Of a stretch of 64,000 nt of DNA, positions 54,640-64,000 are shown piece by piece. The DNA comes from Aquatica leii (lineage: Eukaryota; Arthropoda; Insecta; Coleoptera; Lampyridae). The stretch is from contig CM069435.1 in assembly GCA_035610365.1 (NCBI GenBank), forward strand, positions 15,303,123 to 15,367,122, read 5' to 3'. The notes under the pieces are model-generated. The model had not been told where the DNA came from, searched no databases, and was given only the letters and a program-made list of their open reading frames with translations. The stretch's first letter is position 1. Each line of letters starts with the position of its first letter. Made by a program: the position numbers and the translations under genes.

Positions 54640-56403
54640 GCAAGATCAATAGAATAAGTATTCAGTTACTGGTTGACACGGGAGCGACGAAAACCATCAT
54701 TCGTCCTGACATTTTGTTACGTACATAAATTTAAATAATGCATTACCCTGTATATCAGTCTAATTAAAAATCACTTTTATATTTCTTGACGCCATCTATC
54801 GGATTCGTTGGTCACTTTGTGTTGAGCAGACGGCATCCGGTGACAGACCAGCATTTTCACTTTAACATCGTACCTGTTAGTACCTATGTCTGCGTGAATT
54901 GAATATCGTTTTCAAGAATCATCTACGTGTTGGGACACGATGGAAATTAGTAGTTTCTCTTAAATAATTGATTTCATCCACGCAGAGTAAGTGATTTTAT
55001 TCTTTCTTTAATTAAAAGTAATTTTTATGTCTTTTTGATTAGCGCCATGTGCCACCTTCATGAATAGGGGTATTCGTATCGTTACATAAAATCCTCAAGG
55101 GAAAACTATAATCGAAAGCGGAAGATCTTAATTACTGGATACGATTGAATTCTATTCGGAGGCAATAACTTAACCTTGATGACTATCACATTGTTCGGAA
55201 GATCTTAATTATTGGATACGATTGAATTCTATTCGGAGGCCATAACTTAACCTTGATGATTCTCACCTTGTTCGGAAGATCATAATTATTGGATACGATT
55301 GAATTCTATTCGGAGGCAATTACTTAATACCACCATAGGCGTAGCATTAATGTAACAGCAGACGATAAGTGTCGGTTCGATTACTGTCCCTTAAATATGT
55401 CTTTATTTGTAGTTTGTGAGTCGCCAGGTAGACACGATTATTTTTCAGGAAGTTTAATTGCAGGAAGCCATTAGGAAAAACGTTTTTTTGAAGGTCGCCC
55501 TGGAATTTTGGTAAGTCACTTTTTCTTGTTCTTATTCATTCGTGTCGCTACGGTGTATATTCACAACTTACCATAGTTACTAATTGTACGTGCAAATTGA
55601 CGTGTTGCTTGTGATTGTTACTAAATTAAGTTAAGTAAATGACTTATCGCTCGCTGCTTATATCCACCGTAAATTATTATTATTCATGTTACTTATTGAT
55701 AAAGTTTATATATGTTTTGGTGGCTACACTTTTGGTTGACGTGTAGTGTAAGTTGCCTATCCTGCGGTTATTCTCTTTTGTATATTCTCGCTAATACCTA
55801 CTTAGATTTGACTAGTTAACTCTTACTATATTTATCGTGATAGAGTAATTAAAGTACAATTGTTATTAACGATTGAGTTTCTTTTCCTTTTATTCGTTTC
55901 TTTCAGCAGTTACGAACCTAACATCTAGTTACAAGTTTCTTACCATTCTGTTGTGAGCAGACAGAAGTTTCTTTGGGGATAAGCTCTGGCGCCCTTAAAT
56001 ATCTTTTCATTATTGTCTAGGAACCCTACCCTCTCTCCGACTATTGAGAGTTGGCCGTGCAGGTTCGTAAAACCACCTAAAGCTTGTAACAATTTTATTG
56101 AAAAACGAGAAGACATCACTATTAACAGTACAACTTCGAATGACGACGGGCAAAGAAATATCTACTCACGGACAAGTACTACAAGTAACTATTGGTTTGG
56201 GAAATGGAGTACTCGACCATCAAGTACTGGTTGCCGACATCACGGAAGAAGTTATCCTGGGAATAGACATTATAAAGAAGTATGAGTTCCATTTAGATAT
56301 AAAGAACGATGTCCTGAAGATCGACAATAATGAAATTCCTTTTCATTCGTCAGAGAAGGCAGTCGTGCGAGTCTTATTAAGTGAAGACGTGAAAGTGTGG
56401 TGA
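54640..56403 (+). pseudogene. Protease remnant of copy A, interrupted by solo LTR 2
   Basis: The aspartic protease active-site turn DTGATKTIIRP is at 54675-54707, preceded by hydrophobic QLLV. The coding sequence is cut by a solo LTR at 54715 and resumes at 56098-56403 (TTGKEISTHGQ, ILGIDIIKKYEF), where the ILGxDxI block is the second conserved part of retropepsins. It is followed by a linker to reverse transcriptase. Confidence 0.8.
54715..56091 (+). mobile_element. Solo LTR, copy 2 (1377 bases), in protease of copy A
   Basis: Begins TGTTACGTACATAAATTT and ends CTAAAGCTTGTAACA. The flanks ATTT (54711-54714 and 56092-56095) are a 4-base target duplication. It has three tandem 77-base units starting near 55124, 55201 and 55278, and this extra unit accounts for much of its greater length. 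Same orientation as copies 1 and 3. Confidence 0.93.
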
Positions 56404-56443
56404 TGGCACGCCTCGGGAAAGTTACATTCGCGCGATTGAACCA

Positions 56444-57352
56444 ATGGGGAGCGCCTTAGTTGAAAAGGGACTACTCGTTGGCAGAACTTTAGTAAGAGTG
56501 AAAAACACGACGCCAGTAAGGATCTTAAATATCAACTCGGATCCTGTAACGTTAAAAAAGAAGACCGTGGTAAGTCAATACACGCCAGTATCTCAAATTG
56601 TGAGATACGTAAAATCTAATGAAGATATGTCTCCGAAGAAGTGCTCGCAACATCTATTGAACATTTTTACCTTCAAATGCCAAAACATCAGCCAAGACCA
56701 GCTGGCTAAAGTTAAAGTGTTGATCCAAGAGTATCAAGATGTGTTCGCGCTGGAGAGTGGCTCCAAAGGAAGAACTAACGTGGTGAACCATAAAATTAAT
56801 ACCGGATACGCTCGGCCGATAGGACAACATCCACGCAGACTTCTTTTGGCAAAAAAAGAAGAAGCCAAACAAATACGGATATGGAGAGAGAAGGCGTGAT
56901 TGAACCTTCAAGTAGCCCATGGGCATCCCCAGTGGTACTCGTAAAGAAGAAGGATGGATCAACGAAGTTTGGCGTAGACTACAGGCAGCTAAACGACGTG
57001 ACCAAAAAGGACAGCTACCCTTTACCCAGAATTGACGATACGTTAGACACTCTGTCAGAATCCCAGTAGTTTTCCACATTGGATTTAAAGAGTGGTTACT
57101 GACAAGTAGAATTTGAACCTAAAAATCGTGAAAAAACAGTATTTACGATCGGAACTGGTTTGTGGCAGTTTAACGTGATGCTCTTCCGCCTGTGTAACGC
57201 TCCTGCAACGTTCGAGACCATCTTACGGCGACTGTCTTGGAAGACGTGCTTGGTTAACCTAGACGACGTGTTTGTGGTTGGAAGGTCGTTTGAAGAACAT
57301 TTGAACAACTTGGAAGAAATGTTCCAGTGACTACGTGGGACTAATCTCAAAC
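56444..57352 (+). pseudogene. Reverse transcriptase remnant of copy A
   Basis: A linker frame (56444-56899) leads into RT blocks: [20 protein letters not shown] (56890-56949), [22 protein letters not shown] and LWQFNVMLFRLCNAPATFE, then NLDDVFVVG near 57258-57285. The catalytic YxDD tyrosine is replaced by Asn (N-L-D-D). In-frame stops fall at about 57067, 57100 and 57327. Right after NLEEM and its neighbours the sequence jumps (about 57350) to the region past RNase H, so most of RNase H is deleted. Confidence 0.85.
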
Positions 57353-57724
57353 GTGCGGGAAGCAGTCATCGGAACGCTGATGTCTTGTCCAGAAGACCAT
57401 GTCCAGCGGACTGCAGCCATTGTTCGCGACTTGAAAAAAAAGTTGAATGCTTCCGGAGAACTGCTATGGTTGATAATGAGTGGGAACCTAAGCAGTTGCG
57501 TCGCGAACAAGAATACGACCTTGAAATAAGACTACTCCTGAACTGGAAAGAAAACGGCCGATGACCAAACTGGAAAGAAGTCAGTGCTTTGGACAGAAAC
57601 ATCAAAGCGTACTAGGCGCAGTGGGGCTCTTTGCTAGTAGAAAACGGTCTTCTTAAGCGATCCCTAGAAAGTGTCGAGGGCACGGGAAACAGACTACAGT
57701 TGGTAGTGCCAAAGAGCCGGGTGT

Positions 57725-58755
57725 CAGAAGTGTTGAAGCATCTCCACGATGGTACATCAGGAAGACACTTTGGCATTAAGAAGATATTGAGGAAAGTTTG
57801 AGAACGATTCTACTGGGTGAACTGCAAAGAGGACGTCATAAAATGGTGCCGTAAGTGCACGGTTTGCGCATCAGAAAATGGTCTAGCAAGAAAGCGCAAA
57901 GCATTCATAAAACAATACAACGTAGGAAGCCGTTTGGAAAAGGTAGCGATTGACATCGCAGGGCCGATTCCAGAATCCGATTCTGAAAATAAATACATTC
58001 TGGTGGCGATGGATTATTTCACGAAATGGACGGAGGCTTACGCCACACCCAATCAAGTAGCAGCTATAGTTGCAGACGTATTAGTAAAAGAGTTTTTCTG
58101 CCGGTTTAGAGTTCTGTTAGAATTACACTCCGATCAAGGCCGTAGCTTTGAGTCTAGGCTGTTTCAAGAAGTTTGCCGACTGTTGGGAATTAATAAAACT
58201 AGGACGACGCCTCTCCATTCTCAATCTGATGGCATGGTTGAGCGGATGAATCGAAAAATAAAAAAATAGTTATCCGAAGTAATGTCTGAACACCAAAGGG
58301 ACTGGGTTCAGTACTTGCACCTTTTCATAATGGCATATCAATCGTCCGTTCACGAAGACTGGAAGAACAAGTTGCTGGAGAAAACTACGTTAGCAAGCTG
58401 ACTAAGAGGCTCCACGAAGTACACGAGGAGATCTGTAAAAACACGCAATTTTCCAGCGACAGAATGAAGACTAGATATGGCGTCAAGGCACAAAATAATG
58501 GGTTTTAACCTGGCGACATGGTGTGGTTGTATAATTCCTAAAGACGTGTTTTGTCGCCGAAGCTGGAAAGGCAATGGGAGGGCCCCTATGAAGCCGTACA
58601 GCGTATTAATGTCGTCATATATTTTATCCGAAAACCACCCAGAGGCAAACCAAAAGTGGTCCACGTCGATCATCTAGCCCCGTTTGCTGGCGATAATCAA
58701 AATACACAAGTTCAGGTCCGAACCAGAGTAATAAGCAGCAGAACTAGGAATTAAA
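57725..58755 (+). pseudogene. Integrase remnant of copy A
   Basis: The zinc-binding N-terminus (HLHDGTSGRHF, then CRKCTVC) runs across 57735-57870. The longest open frame, 57817-58269, contains the core DDE signals: DIAGPIPESD (first Asp), LHSDQGRSFES (second Asp) and HSQSDGMVERMNR (Glu). A TAG follows the core at 58267-58269. The C-terminal domain continues in other frames (GPYEAVQRINVVIYFIRK, VVHVDHLAPF) to about 58752. The Gypsy type is clear; the copy is disabled. Confidence 0.88.
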
Positions 58756-58769
58756 TCGAAGGAATGAAG

Positions 58770-59150
58770 TTCGAAAAGTTTATTTTACGGAGGTTCTGGA
58801 AAAGCTAGGTTCGGAGTTACCACCGAGGAACAACAAGACCTGTTCCAAACACAAAAAGATTACGCCATCGCACATTCGTTTTCTATCTGGTCACCAAGAC
58901 ATACTCACGTAGCAAGCCGTTATACGAAAATTTCTGGCGAACATTATGGAATCTCAAGATAAAAATGGAATTCCACCATGTCAAGAAATTGGCAGTACCC
59001 AAGCTTGGTTGTGGCTTAGATCAACTGAATTGGAGGACAGTTCGAAACATGTTAGATGTCGTCTTCCGAGGAACAGGCGTTCAAGTGTTGGTCTGTAGTT
59101 ATCAACCAAGAAAAATATCGGGTCAAGAAAAGTCCATTGACATTACTTTT
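58770..59150 (+). pseudogene. Macro domain (OARD1/TARG1-like) at the 3' end of Gypsy copy A
   Basis: After integrase, one frame reads RFGVTTEEQQDLF and KDYAIAHS. A frame change and a gap of about 40 residues follow. The frame FYLVTKTYSRSKPLYENF then leads to KLAVPKLGCGLDQLNW, RNMLDVVFRGTGVQVLVCSY. Human OARD1 (terminal ADP-ribose glycohydrolase / O-acetyl-ADP-ribose deacetylase) has the same plan: GDLF, SLAH, YYLITK, KPTYEN, MPRIGCGLDRL, W. The equivalents of catalytic Lys84 (codon 58896-58898) and Asp125 (59019-59021) are both present and lie 41 residues apart, as in human. Known of the family: it removes ADP-ribose from glutamate. Inferred: captured from a host gene and joined to pol. The 59150-59236 stretch is a tail without assignment. 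Confidence 0.8.
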
Positions 59151-59251
59151 ACGGTCAAGGAAGTTGCCGAAATGGTGGAAGCAGCCGCTATCGCCACGAT
59201 CCTTTCTACTGGTGTCGCATCCAGTCTCCTGTTCTGAGACAGAACAGTCTT

Positions 59252-59264
59252 AAGAAGGGGACAG
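59252..59264 (+). other. Polypurine tract of copy A
   Basis: AAGAAGGGGACAG ends immediately before the TGAAACG start of the 3' LTR, the expected plus-strand priming site. Confidence 0.75.
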
Positions 59265-59708
59265 TGAAACGTTCGAGAAATTATTCTCAAGAGCGTCGAA
59301 GTTTTTACCCATTTTCCAGAACGTTTATCGAAGGATGTGGAACATTCGCAAACGTTTCACCAAAATGTATAAATGCTGTGCAAACATATCATAGCGCAGT
59401 TATACCCGTAATGTAAAGACGGCAGTGTTAAGAAGATTATTCAAGTTGAAATAAATTAGTAATTAACGCGTGTTTGAAATAAATATACGAAGTATAACCT
59501 TGTGCGTGACTTTAAAGTAAACAAGTGTAAGTGTTTAGATAAATAGAAGTTTATCCGCGGACTTTATTATCTTTGTGTAAGTGATAGTGCGATATAAATT
59601 AGTGTAAGTGTTTTTATTAAATATCTTTAGATTTAATTAATTCGGTTAGTTATAAACGTGTGTGTACATATTCGTAGTATAAATAAATTACTAATAATAA
59701 ACGTTACA
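59265..59708 (+). repeat. 3' LTR of Gypsy copy A
   Basis: Matches the 5' LTR over its whole length. The heat-shock-like unit is TTCCAGAACGTTT (59314-59326, last pentamer mutated) and TATAAAT is at 59368-59374. It ends AACGTTACA before the ATAT duplication. Confidence 0.93.
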
Positions 59709-59712
59709 ATAT

Positions 59713-60990
59713 TATTTCCCAATCTCGTCTATTATACGACCATAGCTTTTACGTATATTTTTACCTAAGTAAAACGTTCGAATGTTTACTAGAATCAAAT
59801 GTTAAAGTTTACCTCATTTAGGATGACAATGAACACAAGCATTAATAGCATATAAACTTAAATTAAAAATAAACAGTAAAAAAGCACAAAAAAAGTAGAA
59901 TAATAAATCACAAATCTATAAAGTTGATAAATAAATGAATTCACTCACGCAAGCCAAATAAGATTTTAATAACAAAAGTATCAAAAGCTTTTATGTCACA
60001 CAAAATATAGAAATAATAGAATTAGTGATAAATACACATTAGTGTAAGTAAAAACTACGTCTTTATCATACGTAAATTTACCTTAACAAAATACGTAAGA
60101 ACACAGTGTTGGTTTAATATAAAGAGTAGTTATTTTTGGTTAAAAAAAATGTTGTGTGTTTGTTACATGTTGCTATACATAATTTGGGTTTTAGTATGAA
60201 TACAAAAAAACAAACAAAATTAAATCGGATTTGATAAATAAAAATCGTCTTAACAATTGAGAAATATTTTACGAAACAGAAATGACCTACAGAGATAGTT
60301 GCAATCTACGTATATGTGTTCAAAATATCAGAAAATGTATTTTCGTTATGTGTGTATTTATAAAATATTTATTGTGTATTATTATTTATTTGTTTTGTTA
60401 TATTATGCAAAATTGAGGAATAATTATAAAATTGTTTCGAGTTTAAATCATTCAAACAACATATAAATGAATTAAAGTGTATCATTCAATATTATGTTTG
60501 TAAAGATATGTTGTCATAAGAAGAAAAAAACAGGAGGGTATCTCGTACCGGTGTTTTTGATAAGATTTTTTAGTTTTAGCCAGCTTGCGACACATTTTAT
60601 CAAAAAAAAAAACGTAAAATTTACACAAAACATAATATTAGTTATAAATAAATTTTAAATGAATTTTGAATGAGAAGTCAAATGTCATTTGGATAAGTCC
60701 ACAAAATGTCGAATTACATTGCGCGACCATACGCGCAACTAAAATAAATGGAAGGTCAGTTTTTGTAGATACAAACTTTCAAAAAAGTTTCAAGTTTGAA
60801 AAAAAAAATTTTAATAGTGTAACGGATTCTAAACTATTTACACGTAATTTAGAACAAATTTTTATACACGTAACTGATTTTTAATGAAACTAACAAAATG
60901 TAACTATATTTTAAAAAAACAACTTACAAGTTATTTATATATGACTACTACGGGATATTTATAAACACTGTCAAACTTTGGTTTATTTTA
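59713..60990. other. Intergenic, no gene recognised
   Basis: Very AT-rich. It holds a region near 60000-60120 resembling 51221-51360 on the other side of copy A. The ORF at 60666-60884 shows no known motif, and nothing else can be supported. Confidence 0.4.
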
Positions 60991-61096
60991 AACTGGTATT
61001 TATTTTCAATGGCCACGCGTTAAACACTATTTATTTAGACCAAGTCTTCACATTTTTGACTTCTGACTGGATTAACTCCAACTTCCTTCGGATACT

Positions 61097-61132
61097 TTTT
61101 ATATTTTTACGTTATCTGGTTCGAAAACATTC
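61097..61132 (-). promoter_or_regulatory. LTR promoter of copy C: heat-shock-like element and TATA
   Basis: TTCGAAAACATTC (61120-61132) is a three-unit element with the middle GAA changed to AAA. On the minus strand it is followed by CAGATAACG and then AATATAAAAAG (about 61095-61106), the same layout as copy B. Confidence 0.5.
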
Positions 61133-61259
61133 TGTCTCTTCCGGTAATTATCTCAGATTATTTTGAATTTCAGCATAAAAGTAGTAATCAGTAGATTTTT
61201 TCTGACCCGATGTTCCACTTTGATAGTAAGTTCAAACCAACTCTTAAACTATGTTTCTC

Positions 61260-61692
61260 GGAAGACGGCCTCTAACATATTTCAAACCAGACTTGAGTAT
61301 CGCTAATTTCTGAATGTTGTGGAACTCAATTTCTCTCTTGAGATTCCATATTTCTCGCCACAAATTTTTATACAACGGCTCAGCACGTGAATACTTTTTA
61401 CTGACTAGATAGAAAATGAATTGTCGGCATCATGTTTGCCGATAGCCGGTTGCTGTTTGCGTAGTTGATCTAGTCGACCAAACTTCTTCCTAAATAGTAT
61501 TGCAACCACTCTAGACATCTCAAAATGATCACTAGCGGAATGAGCAATAGCGTAATCCTTTCGTGTCTCGAACAAATTTCCGAACCTAGTCTTTTCAGAA
61601 CCTCCGTACATGCTCATAAGCTTGTAGAAGTCTATTCTATCAACTTGAGTCTTAGTTCTGTTTGTTATTACCCTGGTACTTTTGGTGTTGAG
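61260..61692 (-). pseudogene. Macro domain (OARD1/TARG1-like) of Gypsy copy C
   Basis: The minus frame 61692-61405 retains the N-terminal half lost from copy A: GNLFETRKDYAIAH, SRVVAILFRKKFGRLDQL and RKQQPAIGK, which match the GDLF, SLAH, AVLFKKKFG and QQKKSGE blocks of OARD1 in order. After a frameshift near 61407 it continues with FYLVSKKYSRAEPLYKNL (catalytic Lys kept) and EFHNIQKLAILKSG, after which the GCGLD motif is lost. The frame runs back without a stop into sequence aligning with the integrase C-terminal tail of copy A (TRVITNRTK against TRVISSRTRN), so the domain was probably fused to Pol. Confidence 0.82.
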
Positions 61693-62770
61693 TAACGTTG
61701 TTATCACCAGAAAACCAAGCTAGACGATTTATATGGCCCACTTTTGACTTGCCTTTGATTGGATGGTTTTTGGATACAATATATGACGTCATTTATACGC
61801 TTTATAACTTCATGAAAGCCCTACCATTGCTTCTGCAGCTTTGGCAACAAACCACGTCTTCTTTGAGAATTAAAGAACTACGTTGTATTGCCCGGTTAAA
61901 ACCCACCGTTTTGTGACTTGTCATCATATCTGATCTTCATTCTGTCGCGTTATGTAGTTCTTCTAACTTCTTCATCAACTTGCTGACTTAGTCTTTTCCA
62001 GCAATTTTTTTTCCGGTCTTTGTCCAAATTAGAGGTCGCATAGCAGTCGTATTTTGCTACCCAGCGTGACACAGGATAATGTTTGGTCGGTGCTTTCGTA
62101 AACAAATTATCGGTATGCAATTAGAAAAAGGTGCGCAAGTACTAAACCTAATCTTTTTGTTGTTTGGACACCACTTTGGCTAAGTGCTTTCTTATTAATT
62201 GTTTAATTCATCCGTGGGTTGGAATGTTACAAAGAAACTCTGTTTTTTATTATTATTTGTTTCTCAAATGAGATTCTCGAAATGAACCTGCGATGCCAAT
62301 TGCTACTCTTTCTAAAGGGCTTCCCGTGTTATATTGTTTTATTTGTGTTTTGCGCTATTTTGCTAGAATATTTTTGGTGCGCAGACTATGCACTTACGGG
62401 ACCATTCCATAACGTCCTTTTTGCAGTTCACCCAATAGAATCTTGTTCGTACTTTTCCTAATGGCTTATTCACTTTAAAGTGTTTTTGTGATGTACGATC
62501 GTGCAAATGCTGCAACATCTCTGACACTCGGCTCTTTGGCACTACCAACTGCAATCTGTTTTCCGTGCTTTTGACACTCTCTAGAAATTGCTCAAAAAGA
62601 TCGTTTTCTACTCTCAAAGAGTCCTACTACGCCCAGTATGCTTTGCTGTTTCTGCCCAAAGAACTCACTTTTTCCCAGGTTGGTTGTTGGTCGATTACTT
62701 TAGAGTTCAAGAGTACTCTTATTTCTGGATCATTTTTTTGTCTGTGACGCATCTGCTCAGGTTCCTACTC

Positions 62771-64000
62771 GTCATCAACCATAGAAGTTTGTAACCATCG
62801 TTTAAAAATCGATTGGTTGTTTAAGTAATTTTTGGTAACGGACACAGTATTTGGATTGACGATTTTCATTTAATGTATTTTGAATTTGTGTTAATGTGAA
62901 TTTTAGATTGAGTTTAATAAGTTATTTTACGATTTTAAATTCAAAGTTACAATGTAATTGTTGATAAAGTTTTGGTATGTTGTTACGCCGTGAATCATCT
63001 GCTATCGCGATTTTGCTTATTGAATGTTTCACTTGGATTGTTGAAAAATTCCAGTTGTGAGTTATGTTTTCCTTCTGAGATATAATCGTAATTAAATATA
63101 TTTTCGCCGTTTGTTTGTTTTAAGTTGGTTTAAAAGTTCTTTGTTCGAGTACATTCGTACGTGAATTTCTTTATGTCAATCGTTTAGATTACGTGGAAAA
63201 ATTAAGTCGTTATCTTAATTTATTAGGCAGTTTAAATTCTTGTAATATAATATTTTGTCAAATTGACATTTTCACGTACAAGCGAAACGCTGTGTCCTAA
63301 TTATATAAATATGACGTAATATGTACTGTTTGCCTCTTTATTGCACTTCTTCGCGAGAGTATTTTGGTGTTTGAGATTTCGAACGCAGCCTTTGTGGAAA
63401 GGGCAGTCGACAAAAGTTGATATATAGGTGTGATTTTGGTAAACGAGTCGGAAGTTCGAAGTTGATTGGCAGACGTCAGAATGTAGTTAACGCAGGTGAT
63501 AATTCACCTTTTATAGTAGTTACCGCGGAAGTAAGTGAAAATGGTACAGTGATGCTTAAGTGGAAAATAAAACTTTCCTTTTTCGTAATTACGGTTCATG
63601 GAGATCACTGTTTTCCTAATTAATATCGCATGTTTCGTTAAGTGAATTTTGTGCGTGAGTTTGTTTCGCAATCTCATCTTTCGCCTTAGGGGCGGATCAA
63701 TAATAATTCTTCCGTTGGTAAATTTATTCATCTGGATTTGGTACCCTATCGAGGTCCCGGACGTTCTGCTGGCCTACGCTAACCAAAAGCTCGTCTTCGA
63801 GTAAATCAAGGTATTTATTTTGCACCATCTATTCATATGTGAAATTTACGTTTACGCGATTAAGTGTTAAAAGCTTTAAATTTTCAAGTAAAAAAATTAC
63901 AAGTGTCTCGAAGTTATCGTTAATGTAACTAATTAATGACCGTATTTTACGGTACTGTTTTATCCCAAGTTTAAAATTTATTAAACGGGACCGAATTATC
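62771..64000. other. Right-hand end, no gene recognised
   Basis: No coding exon can be supported. The ORFs at 63417-63623 and 63504-63731 overlap on opposite strands and have no known motif. A 5' untranslated exon of a gene to the right is possible but not shown. Confidence 0.35.

Larger units (their letters stand above)
51486..59708 (+). mobile_element. Gypsy-family LTR retrotransposon, copy A (8.2 kb with two nested solo LTRs)
   Basis: LTRs 51486-51924 and 59265-59708 begin TGAAACG and end TTATA/TTACA. The flanks ATAT (51482-51485 and 59709-59712) are a 4-base target duplication. A TGG-initial primer site follows at 51926, and a purine run AAGAAGGGGACAG (59252-59264) precedes the 3' LTR. 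Order: gag, protease, reverse transcriptase, (RNase H largely deleted), integrase, macro domain. Protease-RT-integrase order marks a Gypsy (Metaviridae-type) element; no env was seen. Two solo LTRs (52298-53580 and 54715-56091) break gag and protease. There are many stops and shifts, so the copy is dead. Without the two insertions it is about 5.6 kb. Confidence 0.93.
61000..62770 (-). mobile_element. Gypsy-family copy C (3' half)
   Basis: Minus-strand relative of copy A. From right to left: RNase H/integrase junction (about 62.6-62.76 kb), zinc-binding integrase N-terminus at 62617-62363 (HLHDRTSQKHF, FYWVNCKKDVMEW, CRKCIVC), degraded integrase core and C-terminus (61.7-62.3 kb), macro domain (61.26-61.69 kb) and a 3' LTR-like segment (about 61.0-61.2 kb). 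Everything upstream of RNase H is missing. Its LTR differs from that of copy A but resembles those of fragment D and copy B. Confidence 0.8.

Noticed and set aside
61698..61916. Plus-strand frame at 61698-61916 as a gene
   Set aside because: It is the antisense of the integrase C-terminal region of Gypsy copy C.
63417..63731. Overlapping frames at the right end as a new gene
   Set aside because: Opposite-strand ORFs without motifs or clear splice signals; too little sequence to support a call.

Overview
This window is nuclear DNA of an insect. The genes have many small exons with consensus GT-AG introns of about 50 bases, the sequence is AT-rich, and the spaces between genes are filled with satellites and arthropod-type transposons. 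A beetle is plausible from the very short introns, but that is only an inference. Two host genes are recognisable.

(1) 1-24.5 kb, plus strand: all of LRP2/megalin except its first exon(s). I can place 22 exons (3691-23664) whose phases join without a break into about 4,546 codons, with the 8/10/11 LDL-receptor class A clusters, eight YWTD propeller regions, one membrane segment and one NPxY tail. An intron satellite (about 178-base unit) fills the first 3.4 kb. A 4.9-kb intron between the membrane exon and the tail exon holds an LTR element with a lysine-tRNA-type primer site.

(2) 37.1-39.3 kb, minus strand: a complete purine nucleoside phosphorylase. Two short 5' exons (39154-39266 and 38874-38968) join in phase to the long last exon, giving 324 codons.

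25.5-36.7 kb is a second, unrelated satellite (about 180-base unit, with higher-order repeats). It is bracketed by two direct repeats of about 187 bases and split by a 4.7-kb insertion that carries a Tigger/pogo transposon with intact ends.

39.8-62.8 kb is a nest of retrotransposons. One Gypsy-type LTR family occurs four times: copy A 51486-59708 (plus, both LTRs, 4-base target duplication), copy B about 44.1-48.35 kb (minus), copy C about 61.0-62.77 kb (minus) and fragment D about 39.84-40.17 kb (minus). Copy A is broken by two solo LTRs of another family, and a third solo LTR splits a non-LTR remnant at 42.7 kb. A hAT-type MITE sits in copy B.

The most unusual observation concerns this Gypsy family. 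After integrase it carries a macro domain resembling the ADP-ribosyl hydrolase OARD1/TARG1, with the two catalytic residues and their 41-residue spacing kept in copy A. Its LTRs also carry heat-shock-element-like TTCnnGAAnnTTC arrays just upstream of the TATA box in all three sequence variants seen. Together these suggest a stress-responsive retrotransposon carrying a host-derived ADP-ribose-processing domain. All copies here are damaged, so the claim concerns the family and not activity of these copies.
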